The notes under the pieces: generated by a model | Database searches by the model: none | The model's input: only the letters and a program-made list of their open reading frames with translations | Told to the model about the DNA's origin: nothing | Position numbers and translations under genes: made by a program | Source of the DNA: Brevundimonas fontaquae | GTDB taxonomy: Bacteria; Pseudomonadota; Alphaproteobacteria; Caulobacterales; Caulobacteraceae | Reading direction: 5' to 3' | NCBI RefSeq assembly: GCF_017086445.1 | Contig: NZ_CP070968.1 | Location: 2,914,001-2,978,000 of the forward strand | Length of the DNA: 64,000 bases | In this document: positions 9,550 to 18,576 of the stretch, in pieces | Position numbering within the stretch: the stretch's first letter is position 1 | Layout of the letters: every line of letters starts with the position of its first letter

Positions 9550-10140
9550 ATGGGTATGGGAACGGTCTTAAGGACGCTGATCTTCGGCAAGGACGCCGAT
9601 CGCAAACGACGGTCCGCCAAGGCGGCGCGCATTCGCGCCCTCCCCGACCGGCGCGTGATGGCCGAAAGCTACGTCCCCGCCCTGGCCGCAGAGGGCGGCC
9701 GCATACTGTGGGTCGGGTGCCGCGAATATACGCTGGACGATTACGCCGCGCTGGAAGGCGGCGGAGGAGAAGTCTGGACAACCGATATTGACGCCACAGC
9801 CGAGCGCTGGGGCCGAAGCGGCCGGCATCGCACCGGCGACGTCTGTGAGGCGGACGGGATTTTCTCCGACGTGCGCTTCGACGCCGTCGTCTGCAATGGG
9901 GTGCTGGGCTATGGCGTCGACAGTTCCGAACAGCAGCAACAGGCGCTGAAGGCGTTGGCCGCCATCCTTCGGCCCAGCGGACGGCTGCTGCTCGGCTGGA
10001 ACACAGATAAGATCAGCGACCCCGTCGCGGCAGGCCTGACCGAGGCGCACTTCGATCCGGCGCCGCTGGGCGACCGATCCTCACGCGTCCTGTTTGACGC
10101 CGTGACCCACGTCTACGACAGCTTCGTTCGCAAGGCCTGA
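9550..10140 (+). CDS. Class I SAM-dependent methyltransferase (probable)
   Basis: A 196-residue protein with a Rossmann-like SAM fold. Motif I is degenerate (ILWVGCREYTLDDY), an acidic end of strand 2 follows (WTTDIDA), and a motif IV-like stretch FDAVVCNGVLGYGVD precedes a long helix and RPSGRLLLGW. The usual E/DxGxG is replaced by WVGCRE, as in some sugar- or lipid-modifying methyltransferases. The ATG at 9550 has AGGGGA just upstream, better than the TTG at 9484. It lies convergent to the glycosyltransferase with 9 nt between stops. The substrate is unknown; a role in surface glycan modification is inferred from position only. Confidence 0.65.
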   Translation: MGMGTVLRTLIFGKDADRKRRSAKAARIRALPDRRVMAESYVPALAAEGGRILWVGCREYTLDDYAALEGGGGEVWTTDIDATAERWGRSGRHRTGDVCEADGIFSDVRFDAVVCNGVLGYGVDSSEQQQQALKALAAILRPSGRLLLGWNTDKISDPVAAGLTEAHFDPAPLGDRSSRVLFDAVTHVYDSFVRKA

Positions 10141-10149
10141 GCGGCCGGC

Positions 10150-11298
10150 TCAGGCGCCGGACTGCGTCCCTTCTCGCATTTGACCGAAAGACCCGCGAGC
10201 GCTCGACGGCGACCGGCCCGAGGATGACCGATCCGCCAAGGTCTCGCGAAGGGCGTCCAGTTCGGCGGCGCGGGCGGCGGGGGCATGCACACGTTCGACG
10301 AACGCCTGGCCCGCGCGCGCCAAAGACAGCCGTTCCTCCGGATTTTCGACGAGGTGGTTGATCGCCACCGTGAGCGGCTCCGCGTTTTCGACATCGACGT
10401 AGATGGCGTGCTCGCCGCTTGCTTCGCGCAAACCCCCGCGTCCGGACGAAATCAGGGCCGCCCCCGCCGCATGCGCCTCCAACGCCGCCAGCCCCATCGC
10501 CTCACGAACGCGAGACGGTGTGACCGCGATGGCCGCGCGACGCGTCACGGCCCGGACCTCGTCCAGAGACGCGGATTTGTAAATTTCGACACGGTCGCCG
10601 AACCGATCCAGCGCGCCGATCAGCGGCGCGGCCCAGTCCCTATGCTTCTCCCAGTCGCCCAGCATCAGGGCGCCGCGCCAGTCGGGATGACGATCAAGCG
10701 TCTCTGCCAGGGCGACGCAGAACAGGTCCAGACCCTTGTCGCGCATGGCGCGGCCGGAAAACAGGATCAGATTCTCGCGCGTGTCCGGCGACGCGCGCCA
10801 GGCCTCGATCGCGATCGGGTTGCAGACCGAGGCGACCCGGTCCGCCAGACGCGGATAGTCTTCCGCAAACTCCTGCCCCGCCGCCTGGCTGACGAAAACC
10901 AGCCGGTTGAAGCGCGCTAGGCGACGACCATAGCGGAAGGCTTCGATGACGTTCTTGGCCGGCTTTATGCGCGTGTGGCGGTACAGGACATGAACGGCGG
11001 CCGGAAATCGGCGCGCCAGTTCTGACGCCATCTTCAGCTGCTGATGATATTCGACGATGTCCGGCGATACCGCGCGCAGAATGGACGCCACCGCCGCGTT
11101 TCGCGCCTTGCGTCCCAGGCCGGCCGGCACGGTCTGGATGTTGAGGTCAGGCTGCGGGGCAGCGCCGTCGTCGCAAATCAGGGTGATCGAGCGATTCAGC
11201 CGGCTGTGCGCCGCCAGGGTGCGAACCACCGTCTCCATCGAATTGTCCTTGCCAGGACAGAAGCTGCACCCACGGGGCAGAACGACGGCGATACGCAT
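10150..11298 (-). CDS. Glycosyltransferase family 4 (GT-B)
   Basis: A 382-residue GT-B glycosyltransferase. The N-terminal half starts RIAVVLPRG with a glycine loop. The C-terminal half has LILFSGRAMRDKGLD, the usual donor-domain start, and an EX7E-like stretch REAMGLAALEAHAAG that binds the nucleotide sugar. A Ser/Gly/Arg-rich tail of about 30 residues follows. The ATG at 11298 is 2 nt past the TGA of the upstream gene (TGACCATG), so the pair is coupled; a TTG at 11304 is the alternative. It probably acts in the cytoplasm on a lipid-linked glycan; donor and acceptor are unknown. Confidence 0.85.
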   Translation of the reverse strand: MRIAVVLPRGCSFCPGKDNSMETVVRTLAAHSRLNRSITLICDDGAAPQPDLNIQTVPAGLGRKARNAAVASILRAVSPDIVEYHQQLKMASELARRFPAAVHVLYRHTRIKPAKNVIEAFRYGRRLARFNRLVFVSQAAGQEFAEDYPRLADRVASVCNPIAIEAWRASPDTRENLILFSGRAMRDKGLDLFCVALAETLDRHPDWRGALMLGDWEKHRDWAAPLIGALDRFGDRVEIYKSASLDEVRAVTRRAAIAVTPSRVREAMGLAALEAHAAGAALISSGRGGLREASGEHAIYVDVENAEPLTVAINHLVENPEERLSLARAGQAFVERVHAPAARAAELDALRETLADRSSSGRSPSSARGSFGQMREGTQSGA

Positions 11299-11300
11299 GG

Positions 11301-12266
11301 TCAACCTTGCTTACGGACGGAGACGGTCGAAAAGATTTCAGGATGAACGGCGGCGCCGGTGGCGCGGCGACCGCGCGGACCGTTGAGGCCCAACAGGCGA
11401 CGCGCCTTGAAGCCGGCCTTCAGCCATGGCTCCGCCGCCGACCGGCGGATGCCCTTCACATCGATGAAGGTGACGTCGCCGTGACCCGACAGGGTGTGAA
11501 AGCCGTCGCCGTATCCGTCCAGCAGATGGCCCGGCTCGAACCTTTTCACGACCACGGCCGAAAACGCGTCCGGGGTCAGCGTGTGGATCCGCAAAAGATT
11601 GATGGCCGCGCCATAAGTCGATGCGCAGTCCTGAACCGGCAGATGAAGCGCGCCGCCGTGGACGAAGGCCGAACCGCCCGGTCGGGACGTCTCGAATCCG
11701 CGCATGACAGGATTGCCGACATGCGGCGTCCAGGGACCAGTCAATGCATCCGCGCTGGCGATGTGCAACTCACGCATCGCCCGGTCGTCCGGCCCCGACA
11801 ATGCATGGAACATCCACCACCGGCCGTCGTGCTTGACCACCGTCGCGTCGATCGCAGCCGCCTCGCCGATGCGGGCCACCGCTTCCCACTGATCCGGGAA
11901 ACGCACACAGCGATACAGGATCAGCCCGCCGCTCTTGTAGCCTTCGGGCAGCATGTAGAGTTCGCCGCCATCCTCGATCAGGCTCGGATAGGACAGGTGC
12001 CAGGGCTCGGACAGGGCCACGCCCTGCCCCACCAGCCGGTCGTCGGCGTCGTACTGGCGATAGTGAATCTCGCCTCGACGCACATAATAGTCGAACGCCT
12101 CGACGAAGAGGGTCAGCACGCCGTCGCGCGTGATCCCGAACGGGTCCGCGACATAGGCATGAGGGCCGCAGTCCGGCAGCCAGACGATCTCGTCCGCGCG
12201 CAGTTCATGGTCAATGAAGCTGCTTAAGGGTCGGCGGATGAAGCCTGAGCGCCAGAGATCGAACAT
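11301..12266 (-). CDS. GINT1-like five-bladed beta-propeller protein (glycan-related)
   Basis: A 321-residue protein matching, by pattern, the glucosamine inositolphosphorylceramide transferase N-terminal domain and GH43-like propellers. Features are YVADPFGI near the start, LYMLPEGYKSGG, IDATVVKHDGRWWMF and RPGGSAFVHGG, each at a blade edge with Asp/Glu at the hub. No signal peptide is seen, so it is likely cytoplasmic. It overlaps functionally with the downstream GT4 gene (coupled, 2-nt spacing). Elsewhere this domain is often fused to a transferase; here it stands alone beside one. Enzyme activity is not shown. Confidence 0.65.
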   Translation of the reverse strand: MFDLWRSGFIRRPLSSFIDHELRADEIVWLPDCGPHAYVADPFGITRDGVLTLFVEAFDYYVRRGEIHYRQYDADDRLVGQGVALSEPWHLSYPSLIEDGGELYMLPEGYKSGGLILYRCVRFPDQWEAVARIGEAAAIDATVVKHDGRWWMFHALSGPDDRAMRELHIASADALTGPWTPHVGNPVMRGFETSRPGGSAFVHGGALHLPVQDCASTYGAAINLLRIHTLTPDAFSAVVVKRFEPGHLLDGYGDGFHTLSGHGDVTFIDVKGIRRSAAEPWLKAGFKARRLLGLNGPRGRRATGAAVHPEIFSTVSVRKQG

Positions 12267-12464
12267 GACGACGCCCTAGCTGGCCGAGAAGACCGGCACC
12301 GTGGAGTCGTCGTGTCCAACCAGCCTGCGCATTTTGGTCCTGCTCGTCGCCGTGGCACGGCGCCTTCATGGTCAAGACGGCGCCGAGCGACCCTTGCCTC
12401 ACGAAAATCGTCACGGCATTGAGGAGGCGAGCCCGGGATTGGCGCACGAGAGGACTTCATCTGC

Positions 12465-12992
12465 TTGACCGCGCCGTCCGCGCATCCCCTGATCGCCGCC
12501 TACCTCGAGCAGCGCGAGGATCTGGCCCGGTTCTGTCGCGCGCGGCTGGGCGGTGCATCGAGCGACATCGATGATGTGTTGCAGGACATCTATCTCAAGG
12601 TGGCCGCGCTTGATCCGTCGATCCAGCCGGACAATCCCCGCGCCTTCCTCTTTCGCCTGACCTCCAATCTGTTGATGGACCGTTGGCGTTCCGGTCAGCG
12701 CGCAGTCCACCGCGACAGCGAATGGAGGCGGCTAAACCATGAGGTCGGCTCAAGCGAGGATCTGGAAGGCGCTCCATCCGCCGAGGCGGTCGTCGCCGGT
12801 CGTGAAAGACTGGCCTGCCTCGTCGCCGCCCTGGAAACCCTGCCATCCAAGACGCAGACGGTGTTTCGGCTGCACAAGTTCGAGGGCGTGAGCTACGCCG
12901 ACGTCGCAGCCCAACTCGGCATTTCCCGCAGTTCCGTTGAGAAGCACATGATGGACGCCCTGCGCGTCCTGGCTCGCAAGGTTCAACCCTGA
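12465..12992 (+). CDS. ECF sigma factor, FecI-like
   Basis: A 175-residue sigma-70-family ECF factor. Region 2 includes DIDDVLQDIYLKV and a helix with RAFLFRLTSNLLMDRWR (core and -10 binding). Region 4 has VSYADVAAQLGISRSSVEKHM, the -35-binding helix-turn-helix. The TTG at 12465 is used because GAGAGGA lies 8-12 nt upstream and no ATG is available. FecI-type sigmas are activated through an inner-membrane FecR and an outer-membrane transducer; both genes follow directly, which fixes the type. Confidence 0.9.
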   Translation: MTAPSAHPLIAAYLEQREDLARFCRARLGGASSDIDDVLQDIYLKVAALDPSIQPDNPRAFLFRLTSNLLMDRWRSGQRAVHRDSEWRRLNHEVGSSEDLEGAPSAEAVVAGRERLACLVAALETLPSKTQTVFRLHKFEGVSYADVAAQLGISRSSVEKHMMDALRVLARKVQP

Positions 12993-13101
12993 TGCACGCA
13001 GTTTTCGCCCTATTGGAGGCTCTGTCTGAAGGTGGCGGCTTGGCGGCGGCGTCTTGTCATCAGGAGGCAGGTCGCTCGGCGGCCGGCCAGGCCGGGATCG
13101 G

Positions 13102-14055
13102 ATGAGCGCACAGACCGACATCGAGGAAGAGGCGCGGCATTGGTTCGTCACCCTGCGTGACGACGATGCGCCCGAATCCGCCTGGCTCGATTTCCAGGAC
13201 TGGCTCGAGGCCTCGTCGGCGCATGTCGCCGCCTATGACGCCATCGAGAGCCTGTGGGTCGATCTGGACGTCGCCGCGCCACGGCCCGTGATCGCGCCCG
13301 TCGTGAACCTGGCCGAGGCTAGAGTTGGCCGCACGAAGGGCCGCACGTCCTGGCTCGCGGCTGGACTTGGCGTCGCCGCCAGCGTCGCGCTGGCGGTCGG
13401 TCTGTCGTTCTGGCTCGTGCCTGACGGGCGAACCTACGCGACGACCGACGCGCCGCTCACCGTCGCGCTGGAGGACGGGTCGCACGTCTATCTGAACCGC
13501 CACTCGTCGCTGGGTGTCCGTTTTGAACGCGGCAGGCGGTCGGTCGCCCTGACACAGGGCGAGGCCGCTTTCGATATCGTCCACGAACCATCCCGTCCCT
13601 TCGTCGTCGCCGCAGGCGATCATCAGGTCGAAGTTCTCGGCACCGCCTTCAACGTGCTGAACTACGGCGATGGCTTTGCAGTCGCCGTCGCACGCGGCGT
13701 GGTCGCCGTCTCACCGGTCAACGCGCCGAAGGTTCGGCTGACCGCAGGCCAGGCGCTGGAGCAGCACGGCATGCAAACCCCTGCGCTGTCGAGCGTCGCG
13801 CCAGATCAGGCTTCGCCCTGGCGGCAAGGCGTGCTGGTCTATCGCAATCGTCCGCTCGCGGATGTCACCGACGATCTTTCGCGTTATCTCGACAAACCTG
13901 TTGTGCTATCGAGGTCGGCCCAGGCGCTAAGGTTCACGGGCGCCCTGCGTATTGGCGACGAGGCCGTGATGTTGAGACAGTTGCAGGATTTCGTTCCCGT
14001 CCGCGTGGATGTCTCGGCGCGCGGAGTCCGCGTCACCGCGCGTGAGGCCGGTTAA
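13102..14055 (+). CDS. FecR-family anti-sigma/transducer
   Basis: A 317-residue FecR protein. The N-terminal cytoplasmic DUF4880-like domain (EEARHWFVTLRDDDA, WLDFQDWLEAS) binds the sigma factor. One transmembrane helix follows at about residues 98-120. The periplasmic FecR domain contains LEDGSHVYLNRHS, LTQGEAAFDI and EVLGTAFNV, and the C-terminal STN-like part contacts the receptor. It lies 109 nt after the sigma gene and overlaps the receptor gene. It would keep the ECF factor inactive until the receptor signals ligand. Confidence 0.9.
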   Translation: MSAQTDIEEEARHWFVTLRDDDAPESAWLDFQDWLEASSAHVAAYDAIESLWVDLDVAAPRPVIAPVVNLAEARVGRTKGRTSWLAAGLGVAASVALAVGLSFWLVPDGRTYATTDAPLTVALEDGSHVYLNRHSSLGVRFERGRRSVALTQGEAAFDIVHEPSRPFVVAAGDHQVEVLGTAFNVLNYGDGFAVAVARGVVAVSPVNAPKVRLTAGQALEQHGMQTPALSSVAPDQASPWRQGVLVYRNRPLADVTDDLSRYLDKPVVLSRSAQALRFTGALRIGDEAVMLRQLQDFVPVRVDVSARGVRVTAREAG

Positions 14056-16516
14056 GACCTGGCGGCCCGAACTTCCCGGCCTTTCCAAGCCACACGCCGC
14101 CGCCCTCCTTCCCAGCCTGCTGCTGTTTGCGACGACCGCGCTGAGCACGCCGGCCTATGCCGATGCGCGCGCCTTGGATTTCTACATTCCACGCCAACCC
14201 ATCGACGGCGCGCTGCTGGATCTGGCGCTTCAGGCGCGCGTGTCTCTGGGAGGCAGCGTCACGGCGTGTTCAGGCTTCGGCCCCGCGATCAACGGCCGAA
14301 TGTCGCTGGACGCGGCCCTTACACGATTGCTGGCGGGCAGCGGATGTCGCCACGCCATTCGCCAAGACGGCGCTGTGATCATCAGCAGGCAATTGAGCGC
14401 GGCGTCCGCTGCCGCTCGACCAATCGCCCCACGCCCCACTGCTCCTGTGGCGCCGCCCGAAGACGTGGCTCAGGTCAGCGAGGTCGTCGTGACCGCCCCC
14501 CGCCGTCCTGAACTGATCCAGTCTTCGTCGTCGGCCATGACGGCGGTCGGTGCCGAACGCATCGCCCGCGCCGGGGTCACAGGAATGCAGGGACTGGACA
14601 GTTTCGTCTCCGGAATGACGGTGACCAACCTCGGCCCTGGTCGGAACAAGATTCTGCTGCGCGGAGTCTCGGACGGGGTCTTCACCGGCCTGACCCAATC
14701 CACCGTCGGCCTCTATCTTGATTTGACGCCGATCACCTATGCCGCGCCCGATCCGGATCTGAAGCTGATCGACATCGATCGGGTGGAGGTGCTGCGTGGT
14801 CCCCAAGGCACGCTGTACGGCACCGGCCCGATCGGGGGCGTCGTGCGCATCGTCACACGTGCCCCGGCCTTCGGGCAGGAAGCCTTGTCCCTCGCCGCGA
14901 CCCGGTCGCGCACCGGGGGCGGCGGTTGGAACTCGGACTATTCCCTTATCGCGAACGTCCCGGTCGCCGGTAATCGGGCCGCGATCCGCGCGGCGATCTA
15001 TGGCGAAACCTACAGCGGCTATATCAACGACGTCGAACTGAAGCTCAGGCGGGTCAACGACGGCATGCGACGCGGCGGTCGACTGTCGACGGCGCTGGAA
15101 ATCTCGCCAGGCTGGACCGCTCGCGCCGGTGTCGTGCATCAGTCGATCGTCACCGAAGACACCCACTACGTCTACCGGGGCCTCGGCCCCTTTCGACGCG
15201 CGAACCTGGTGCGCGAGCCGCATCAGAACCGCTTCGATCAGTTCTCGGGCTCTCTCGAAGGTCAGGGCGGCTGGGGCCGAATGAATGCGTCGTTGGCCGT
15301 GGTCGAACATGGCTTCAAGAGCCGCTACGACGCCTCAAGCGCCCTGCGGCGTTTCGGTTCCGGCTGGCGGATCGGCGCGCTCGACGAGAGCAAAAACATC
15401 CATCTCGTCGTCGGCGAAGCCAACCTCGCCTCACCGGATATCGGTCGCTGGCGCTGGCTCGCCGGCGCTCTGGCGTCGTCCAGCACCACGCACACCGCCC
15501 CCATTCTGGCCGCCCTGACGCCGGCGCCGCACCCGGTCTATTCCGAAGACAGACGCGACCGTCTCGACGAGGCCGCCCTGTACGGCGAAGCATCGCTGGA
15601 CCTGCCCTATGACCTGACGCTGACGGCCGGCGCGCGCTACTATGTGCTGGAGTACGACACCACGTCCTCGGTCATCCAAGGCCGGCGTTCGCGGCTTTTC
15701 GACGGACATGGCGAGTCCGCAGGCCTGACCCCCAAGCTCGCTCTGGCGTGGACGCCCAGCGACCAGCTGAACCTGTCGGCGCAGATCAGCCAAGGACACC
15801 GCGCCGGCGGCTTCAACACGGCCGGCGTTATTGGCCAGGATTTTAGCGGGGCAGCCGATTCCCCTGCCCGCGAATATCAGCCCGATGCGCTGTGGAACGT
15901 CGAGATCGGCGCGAAATACCGCTCGCCGGACGGACGCGCCCGCGTCCGTGCCGCCGCTTACGCCGCGCGCTGGCGCAATGTGCAGAGCGACCAGTTTCTG
16001 CCCAGCGGCCTGGCCTACGTCGTCAATGTCGGCGACGGCGCCGACAAGGGCGTGGAGGTCGAGACGAACTGGCGTCCATTCGAGGCTTTGGAGGTTTTCG
16101 CCAACGGCCTGATCGCCGATCCGCGCATCACCGATCCAAACGTCCAGTTCGATTCGCGAAGGAACGCGGGACTGCCCGGCGTGCCCAGAACGTCCGCTAA
16201 CCTGGGCTTCACATGGCGTCAGCCGCTTCGCGAGCAACTGCACCTGCTCGCAGACGGCGGCCTGTCCTACGTCGGCGCCTCCCGCCTGACCTTTGACGGA
16301 CGTCAGAAGCATCGGATGGGCGACTATGCGACAGGGCGGTTGTCGCTGGGCGTCGAGGCCTCAGCCTGGACCGCACGCTTGTTCGTGGACAACCTGTTCG
16401 ACACCAAGGCCAACACCTTCGCCTACAGCGACCCGTTCCGACTGCCGGACGCCCAGGCCATAACGCCTCTCCGACCTCGAACGATCGGTCTGACGCTGAC
16501 GTGGACGGCGCGCTAG
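14009..16516 (+). CDS. TonB-dependent receptor/transducer with N-terminal STN domain (FecA-like)
   Basis: An outer-membrane receptor of about 835 residues. A signal peptide ends near ...STPAYADA. Then come an STN signalling domain (LDFYIPRQPIDGALLDLALQ to IISRQ), a Pro/Ala linker, a TonB box-like region (EVVVTAPRR), a plug with VEVLRGPQGTLYGTGPIGG, and a 22-strand barrel. The STN domain with adjacent fecI/fecR genes marks it as a transducer. The ATG at 14009 overlaps fecR by 47 nt; a GTG at 14042 is equally possible. A ferric-siderophore ligand is likely from family knowledge but not shown. The last residues are TLTWTAR, without the usual terminal Phe. Confidence 0.9.
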   Translation: MSRRAESASPRVRPVKTWRPELPGLSKPHAAALLPSLLLFATTALSTPAYADARALDFYIPRQPIDGALLDLALQARVSLGGSVTACSGFGPAINGRMSLDAALTRLLAGSGCRHAIRQDGAVIISRQLSAASAAARPIAPRPTAPVAPPEDVAQVSEVVVTAPRRPELIQSSSSAMTAVGAERIARAGVTGMQGLDSFVSGMTVTNLGPGRNKILLRGVSDGVFTGLTQSTVGLYLDLTPITYAAPDPDLKLIDIDRVEVLRGPQGTLYGTGPIGGVVRIVTRAPAFGQEALSLAATRSRTGGGGWNSDYSLIANVPVAGNRAAIRAAIYGETYSGYINDVELKLRRVNDGMRRGGRLSTALEISPGWTARAGVVHQSIVTEDTHYVYRGLGPFRRANLVREPHQNRFDQFSGSLEGQGGWGRMNASLAVVEHGFKSRYDASSALRRFGSGWRIGALDESKNIHLVVGEANLASPDIGRWRWLAGALASSSTTHTAPILAALTPAPHPVYSEDRRDRLDEAALYGEASLDLPYDLTLTAGARYYVLEYDTTSSVIQGRRSRLFDGHGESAGLTPKLALAWTPSDQLNLSAQISQGHRAGGFNTAGVIGQDFSGAADSPAREYQPDALWNVEIGAKYRSPDGRARVRAAAYAARWRNVQSDQFLPSGLAYVVNVGDGADKGVEVETNWRPFEALEVFANGLIADPRITDPNVQFDSRRNAGLPGVPRTSANLGFTWRQPLREQLHLLADGGLSYVGASRLTFDGRQKHRMGDYATGRLSLGVEASAWTARLFVDNLFDTKANTFAYSDPFRLPDAQAITPLRPRTIGLTLTWTAR

Positions 16517-16759
16517 CCAGGGCGCGCGAATGTCGCGAGCCAGACCGAACAGGGTCGGCGCCGACAGCGGGTTCGGACTGGTCGGTTCCGCGAGAGGAAG
16601 TCTAGGCGAACCTCATATCCCGGAACGCGGCCAACGCCCTCCACACCGGGTCAATCTGATCGCAACGCTCACATTGGCGCTGCCGCCGCGTCGGTGTTTA
16701 CCGGCGGTTGGTAAGTTTCGAATACGATCTGCAGATCAACGTTCGGAACGAGATTGTTA

Positions 16760-18520
16760 GTGAGCGTCCCAAGCCAACCCTTCGCCTTCACAGCGGCGCC
16801 GCCCATGCAGGCGGCCGGCGTCATCGATCATCTGGAAACGGCGCGGGCTTTGATCGAGAGGCGCTTTTCCGACGCCGGAGAGCGGCTGGCGGGATCGCTG
16901 GACATGGTGGGGCGACTGATCGAGTCTCTGGATCGCTTGGAGGTCACGCTGGACGCCAAGTCGGTTTCGAACACGACCCAGGAGCTTCTGTCCACGGCCG
17001 ACGGCCTGAATGCTCTACCCCAGGCGCAACATGAGCGGGTCGCCTACTTCGCCAACATCAAGACCGCCGGTGAGCAACTCGGGTCCAACATCGAGTCGAT
17101 GCGGACCACGCTTCGCTATCTTCGGGCCTTCGCACTCAATGTGAAGATCACGGCCGGCTCGACAATTCGCGCCTCGGATGAGTTCGCCGGTTTCGCCGAA
17201 CGGATGTGCAGCCAACTGGATCTCGGCGTGGGCCAGTTGGACGAGCTGGCCGATCAACTGAAAGATCTGTCGGCGCGCCTGCAGCAGGCGCTTGAGTTCG
17301 AACAGAGCCTCGGCGGCAAATACAACGCCCTGATCCCCGTCGTGCCCGACCGACTTGCGATCGACGCCCGCGACATTCAGCAACAGCATACCCGTATCGC
17401 CAATGTGGCCCGAGCGACTGCGGCGATCGCCCGGAGCATTCAAACCAAGGTCAGCAAGGCTCTGATGGCCTTGCAAATCGGCGACATCACGCGTCAGCGC
17501 GTCGAACACGTTCAACTGGGTTTGCGCGTGACCAGCCGACTTGTGGCCCAGACCGACTTGCCCGAAGAGGCGCGCGATCGCGCCGAGCGGCGGCTGCTGC
17601 ATATGCTGGCCGCCCAGATGTCGGACATCGCCGCTGATTTCGAAGCCGAGGCCGGCAAGGTCACCCAGAGCCTGAGCGACATGGCGGCCGACACCGCCCA
17701 GATCATCGCCGTGAACGATCTGTCCGAGCAGAACGGCAAGGGCGGCTTGCGAGAGTTGGAGGAGAGCCTGGGTCATGCCGGCCTTCTGGTCGGCGACGTG
17801 ACGGCCGCCATGGTCAACGCCGACAAGATCAGCCGCGAGACCGTCTCTGCGGTCGAGGCATTGTCGCATCGCGTCGGCGCCATTCAGGGGGTCAAGCGCG
17901 ACATTCAGCAGATGGCGATCAACAGCAGCCTGCGCTCCAATCGTCTGGGCGATATCGGCAAGCCTTTGAGCGTTATCGCCATCGAATTGAGCAGTCACGC
18001 CGGGCTGTTGGAGGAAGAGGCCGACCTGACGCTCAATTCGCTGAACGCCCTTGCCGGCGTGGCGGATCATATGTCTGCCGGGGGCGCCCAGGATGAGCGC
18101 ATCGACGCCAATCGCCTCGTCGGGGTTCGCGCCCGACTGCGCCAGGCGGCGGATGTGGTCGACAACGATCTGGGCGGCCTCAGCGATCAGGGCGTGGCGA
18201 CGGCCCAGTCGCTGACCGTGGCGGCCGAACAACTGGGTCTAAAGGCGGACATGGGCGACGCCCTGCACGACGCCGCAGCAGCCCTGGCCGAAGCGGCGGG
18301 ACCGGAGGTCGATGATCTGTCCGAGATCGAAGCCGCCCTTGATGACGCCATGAGTGAGATCGGGCGCTGCTACACGATGGCGCGCGAACGGCTGATCCAC
18401 GCGCAATACGCCGTGGCGCGAAAGGACGTCCACGAGGCTGAAGGTTCCGAGGCTACGGCGGCAGCCGTCGAAGCCGCCCCTGCCGAAGAGGAAGACGAGT
18501 TCGCCGACCTGTTGTTCTGA
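16760..18520 (+). CDS. Soluble MCP-like coiled-coil protein beside che operon
   Basis: About 586 residues, almost wholly helical, with no signal peptide or transmembrane segment. Around residues 365-425 a stretch with DIQQMAINSSLRSNRLG then PLSVIAIELSSHA lines up with the MCP hairpin tip, where canonical receptors read IA-QTNLLALNAAIEAARAGE then GFAVVA-EVR-LA. The key tip Glu/Ala positions are replaced, so binding to CheA/CheW may be altered or lost. The C-terminus is acidic (EEEDEFADLLF). The start is uncertain: GTG at 16760 with GGAACGAG upstream, TTG at 16754, or ATG at 16805. It converges on cheB with 56 nt between. Confidence 0.7.
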   Translation: MSVPSQPFAFTAAPPMQAAGVIDHLETARALIERRFSDAGERLAGSLDMVGRLIESLDRLEVTLDAKSVSNTTQELLSTADGLNALPQAQHERVAYFANIKTAGEQLGSNIESMRTTLRYLRAFALNVKITAGSTIRASDEFAGFAERMCSQLDLGVGQLDELADQLKDLSARLQQALEFEQSLGGKYNALIPVVPDRLAIDARDIQQQHTRIANVARATAAIARSIQTKVSKALMALQIGDITRQRVEHVQLGLRVTSRLVAQTDLPEEARDRAERRLLHMLAAQMSDIAADFEAEAGKVTQSLSDMAADTAQIIAVNDLSEQNGKGGLRELEESLGHAGLLVGDVTAAMVNADKISRETVSAVEALSHRVGAIQGVKRDIQQMAINSSLRSNRLGDIGKPLSVIAIELSSHAGLLEEEADLTLNSLNALAGVADHMSAGGAQDERIDANRLVGVRARLRQAADVVDNDLGGLSDQGVATAQSLTVAAEQLGLKADMGDALHDAAAALAEAAGPEVDDLSEIEAALDDAMSEIGRCYTMARERLIHAQYAVARKDVHEAEGSEATAAAVEAAPAEEEDEFADLLF

Positions 18521-18576
18521 GCTGCGGGCGCACCGCATCCGATAGGCAGGCTGGCTACACCGAGCGCGGATCGCCG

